Assembly (NCBI GenBank): GCA_021846485.1
Contig: JAJZWW010000122.1
Span: 1-8,314, forward strand
Source of the DNA: Actinomycetes bacterium
GTDB taxonomy: Bacteria > Actinomycetota > Acidimicrobiia > Acidimicrobiales > Palsa-688
DNA: 8,314 nucleotides
Direction: 5' to 3'
The translations under genes and the position numbers were made by a program. Of this stretch, positions 6,280 to 8,314 are shown piece by piece. The notes beneath the pieces are model-generated. The model did not search any database, was not told where the DNA came from, and saw only the letters and a list, made by a program, of their open reading frames with translations. The stretch's first letter is position 1; the number at the start of each line of letters is the position of its first letter.

Positions 6280-7659
6280 GTGACTGTCAACGGGCAGGTC
6301 AGCTTCTGGCAGGCGTCGCTCGGTCCCAACCCGCCCCGGCCGGCCCTCCCCGGGCCGACCGAAGCCGACGTGTGCGTCGTCGGCGCCGGCTACACCGGGC
6401 TGTGGACCGCGTGGGCCCTCCGACGGGCCCGCCCCGACCTGCGGGTGGTGGTCCTCGAGGCCGACCACGTCGGCTTCGGGGCGAGCGGACGCAACGGGGG
6501 CTGGCTGTCGGGGCTGATGCCCGGCAACCGGGAGCTGATGGCCGCCGGCCCGGCCGGGCGGACCGGCGTGGTCGGCCTCCAGCAGGCGCTGCACCGGGCG
6601 GTCGACGACGTCCTCGGAGCATGCGCCGAGGAGGGCATCGGAGCCGACCAGGTCAAGGGTGGGACGCTCGCGGTGGCGTCCACCCCCGCCCAGCTCCGCC
6701 GGCTCCGGGCGCACCTCGCCACCGAGCGCTCCTGGGGCGTCGGACCTGACGACGCCTGGGAGCTGGATGCCGCCGAGGTCGCCGAGCGCGTCGCGGTACC
6801 CGGCGTGCTCGGGGGGGTGTTCAACCGGCACTGCGCCCGGGTCCACCCCGCGAAGCTGGTCCGCGGCCTGGCCGACGCCGTCGAGCGGAGCGGCGTGGAG
6901 ATCTTCGAGCGCACCCCGGTGCTGCGCATCGGCGACCACGAGGCCGAGACGCTCACCGGCCCGGTCCGGGCCAGCTGGGTGGTGCGGGCGACCGAGGGCT
7001 ACACCGCCGGCCTACCCGGCGTGCGCCGCCAGCTGCTCCCCATGAACAGCTCGATGGTCGTCACCGAGCCGCTCGGCGACGAGCGGTGGGTGCAGATCGG
7101 CTGGGAGGGGTGCGAGACCCTCGGGACCGGCGCCCATGCCTACCTGTACGCCCAGCGGACCGCCGACGGGCGGATCGCCCTTGGGGGCCGGGGCGTCGCC
7201 TACCGCTTCGGGTCCGGCACCGACCACCGGGGCGCCACCGACGAGGCGACCGTCCGCGAGCTTCGAGCCGCGCTGGCCGGGCTGTGGCCGGCAGCGGCGG
7301 GGGTCCGGATCGCCCACGCGTGGTGCGGGGTGCTCGGCGTCGCCCGCGACTGGTGCCCGACGGTGACCGCCGACCCCCACCGTGGGCTGGCCTGGGCCGG
7401 CGGCTACGTCGGTGACGGCGTGGCCGCCTCGCACCTGGCCGGGCTGACCCTCGCCGACCTGGTCCTCGGGGAGGACACCGAGCGGACCCGCCTCGCCTGG
7501 GTCGGGCACGCCAGCCGCGCATGGGAGCCCGAGCCGCTGCGCTGGATCGGCGCGCGCGGCCTGTACGCCATGTACCGGGCGGCCGACCGGGCGGAAGCCG
7601 ACGGGAGGACCCGCACCTCGCCGCTGGCGGTGGTCGCGGACCGCATCGCCGGTCGCTGA
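6280..7659 (+). CDS. FAD-dependent oxidoreductase, DAO family (PuuB/DadA-like)
   Basis: Flavoprotein predicted to oxidise the C-N bond of an amine, a glutamylated polyamine or an amino acid, giving an imine or aldehyde plus ammonium. The 459 residues have the DAO fold: a disordered head FWQASLGPNPPRPALPG, the Rossmann motif ADVCVVGAGYTG (29-40) with the ribose-binding Glu60 of VVVLEADHVGFG, the family block GASGRNGGW (67-75), a substrate-binding middle region, and the C-terminal FAD contact AGGYVGDGVAASHLAG (373-388). The pattern is close to gamma-glutamylputrescine oxidase-type proteins, but the substrate is not determinable. The GTG at 6280 is the only start giving a complete head; its ribosome site is poor, so coupling to the aminotransferase 28 bp upstream is likely. 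It ends the operon; no aldehyde dehydrogenase or transporter follows within the window. A D-amino acid or sarcosine-type oxidase is the alternative. Confidence 0.88.
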   Translation: MTVNGQVSFWQASLGPNPPRPALPGPTEADVCVVGAGYTGLWTAWALRRARPDLRVVVLEADHVGFGASGRNGGWLSGLMPGNRELMAAGPAGRTGVVGLQQALHRAVDDVLGACAEEGIGADQVKGGTLAVASTPAQLRRLRAHLATERSWGVGPDDAWELDAAEVAERVAVPGVLGGVFNRHCARVHPAKLVRGLADAVERSGVEIFERTPVLRIGDHEAETLTGPVRASWVVRATEGYTAGLPGVRRQLLPMNSSMVVTEPLGDERWVQIGWEGCETLGTGAHAYLYAQRTADGRIALGGRGVAYRFGSGTDHRGATDEATVRELRAALAGLWPAAAGVRIAHAWCGVLGVARDWCPTVTADPHRGLAWAGGYVGDGVAASHLAGLTLADLVLGEDTERTRLAWVGHASRAWEPEPLRWIGARGLYAMYRAADRAEADGRTRTSPLAVVADRIAGR

Positions 7660-7672
7660 GCAGCTCCGAGCA

Positions 7673-7702
7673 GGGGTGACCCCAGCCGACAGCGGTCGGG
7701 CT
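7673..7702. terminator. Weak bidirectional terminator candidate between convergent genes
   Basis: The 53-bp gap between the convergent oxidoreductase and usp genes holds GGGGTGACCCC (7673-7683), which can form a 4-bp GGGG/CCCC stem, and CCGAC-AGCG-GTCGG (7686-7699), a 5-bp stem with a 4-base loop extendable by two pairs past a bulge. Neither has a T-tract. Position favours termination, but sequence support is weak. Confidence 0.25.
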
Positions 7703-7712
7703 CGGCGGCGCG

Positions 7713-8285
7713 TCAGGATCCCGGGACCGGCAGTCGGGCAGACCGCCTGGCCCTCTCCGGGCGCGCCACGGGCACCACGAGCACCGGGCATCGCGCGGCG
7801 CGCAGCACGCCTCGCGACAAGCGCGGGCGCCAGACGCCCCCCGGGAAGCACCCGGACCGCTCACCGATCACGATCATCGACGCGCCGCCGTCCTCGGCTG
7901 CGCGGACGATAGCCCGTGCCAGGTCCGACCGGGAGGCCTTGCCCAGCGACGAGCTGCACCGCACCCCGCGACGTTCGAGGCGCTCGACGGCGTCGTGTGC
8001 GCTCGCCTCTGCCTCCTCCGGCGTCTCCAGGTACCAACGGCTGCCCCTCACCACCTCGTAGACCTGCAGGTGCAGCGCATGGACACTGCACCCGCAGGCC
8101 ATCGCCAGCTCGACCGACACCTCGAGCGCCTGCCGGCCACGGGCTGACACCGCGTACGGCAGGAGGACGCGCTCGAGCGGCCGGCGGCATGGGTCGCAGC
8201 TCTCGCCGGGCTGGAGACTCAAGTACTCGGCGATCTCGCCCATGAGCTCCGACGATCCCGCCACCAAACCAGCCCTCTTGCGCAT
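7713..8285 (-). CDS. Universal stress protein (UspA) family protein, atypical
   Basis: The 190-residue protein has one Usp alpha/beta domain at about 37-173: first strand and helix RVLLPYAVSARGRQALEVSVELA (39-61), HALHLQVYEVV (69-79), DLARAIVRAAEDGGASMIVIGERSG (121-145) and the terminal GVLRAARCPVLVVPV (159-173). Three things are odd. A 36-residue head precedes the domain and contains a CxxC (Cys30-Asp-Pro-Cys33). The usual Asp of the first loop (VDGS in most members) is replaced by the PYAVS region. The ATP-binding G-2x-G-9x-G-S/T motif after Gly141 is lost (Ser144, Pro154, Arg155 at the aligned positions), so ATP binding is doubtful. The ATG at 8285 is supported by GGAG eight bases upstream and by a TGATG overlap with the preceding gene. 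Partner and role are unknown; Usp proteins generally act in stress survival or modulate a neighbouring transporter or enzyme. Confidence 0.85.
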   Translation of the reverse strand: MRKRAGLVAGSSELMGEIAEYLSLQPGESCDPCRRPLERVLLPYAVSARGRQALEVSVELAMACGCSVHALHLQVYEVVRGSRWYLETPEEAEASAHDAVERLERRGVRCSSSLGKASRSDLARAIVRAAEDGGASMIVIGERSGCFPGGVWRPRLSRGVLRAARCPVLVVPVARPERARRSARLPVPGS

Positions 8286-8314
8286 CAGAGCTTCTCCGGG
8301 TACAGCATGGCGTA
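8285..8314 (-). CDS. C-terminal tail of an unidentified gene (partial)
   Basis: Reading in from the right edge on the minus strand, nine codons YAMLYPEKL end in a TGA (8287-8285) whose last base is the first base of the usp ATG. The SD of usp (GGAG, 8297-8294) lies within these codons. A one-base TGATG overlap is typical of coupled operon genes, so this is probably the end of a real upstream gene, but the stretch is too short to identify. The usp frame is also open to the edge, so this remains tentative. Confidence 0.35.
   Translation of the reverse strand, partial: YAMLYPEKL

Noticed and set aside
4815..6329. A 504-codon open frame on the minus strand opposite the aminotransferase gene
   Set aside because: It mirrors the codon structure of a fully conserved class III aminotransferase, has no recognisable domain, and is rich in the Val/Ala/Gly/His/Arg typical of antisense frames in GC-rich genes.

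Overview
This is a very GC-rich window with dense coding and several GTG starts. The gene families (BldC-like MerR regulator, mycobacterial-type alanine dehydrogenase beside an Lrp/AsnC regulator, uvrB next to coaE) point to an actinobacterium, possibly an acidimicrobial lineage. That placement is inference; there is no rRNA or other decisive marker here.

Left part (1-2415, minus strand): a housekeeping pair. coaE (dephospho-CoA kinase) is followed 52 bp later by uvrB (excinuclease ABC subunit B), whose C-terminus runs off the left edge. Next, 2416-2607 is a divergent control region. It holds a good sigma70-type promoter for a small BldC-like regulator (2608-2874, plus strand). This regulator's stop codon abuts, with no gap, the stop codon of the convergent alanine dehydrogenase gene ald (2875-3990, minus).

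Centre (2875-7659): an amino-group metabolism module. ald and an lrp/asnC-type regulator are transcribed divergently from a 240-bp control region (3991-4230). The region contains a near-canonical promoter for the regulator, a weaker one for ald, and an 18-bp near-perfect palindrome over the ald -10 that is a strong operator candidate. Downstream of the regulator, in one apparent operon, lie a class III PLP aminotransferase (476 aa, overlapping the regulator gene by 16 bp) and a DAO-family FAD-dependent amine/amino acid oxidoreductase (459 aa, PuuB/DadA-like). A plausible joint role is catabolism of an amine or omega-amino acid (for example putrescine or a related polyamine). The aminotransferase would pass amino groups to pyruvate to give alanine, and Ald would return alanine to pyruvate, NADH and ammonium. 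The substrate cannot be read from sequence.

Right part (7713-8314, minus strand): a universal stress protein family gene with a long N-terminal extension and a degraded nucleotide-binding motif. It is translationally coupled (TGATG overlap) to an unidentified gene of which only the last nine codons are visible at the right edge.

I see no mobile element, CRISPR array, tRNA, rRNA or defence system, and no clearly undescribed system. The most interesting parts are the ald/lrp control region, the extended Lrp protein, the alanine-cycle logic of the operon, and the atypical Usp.
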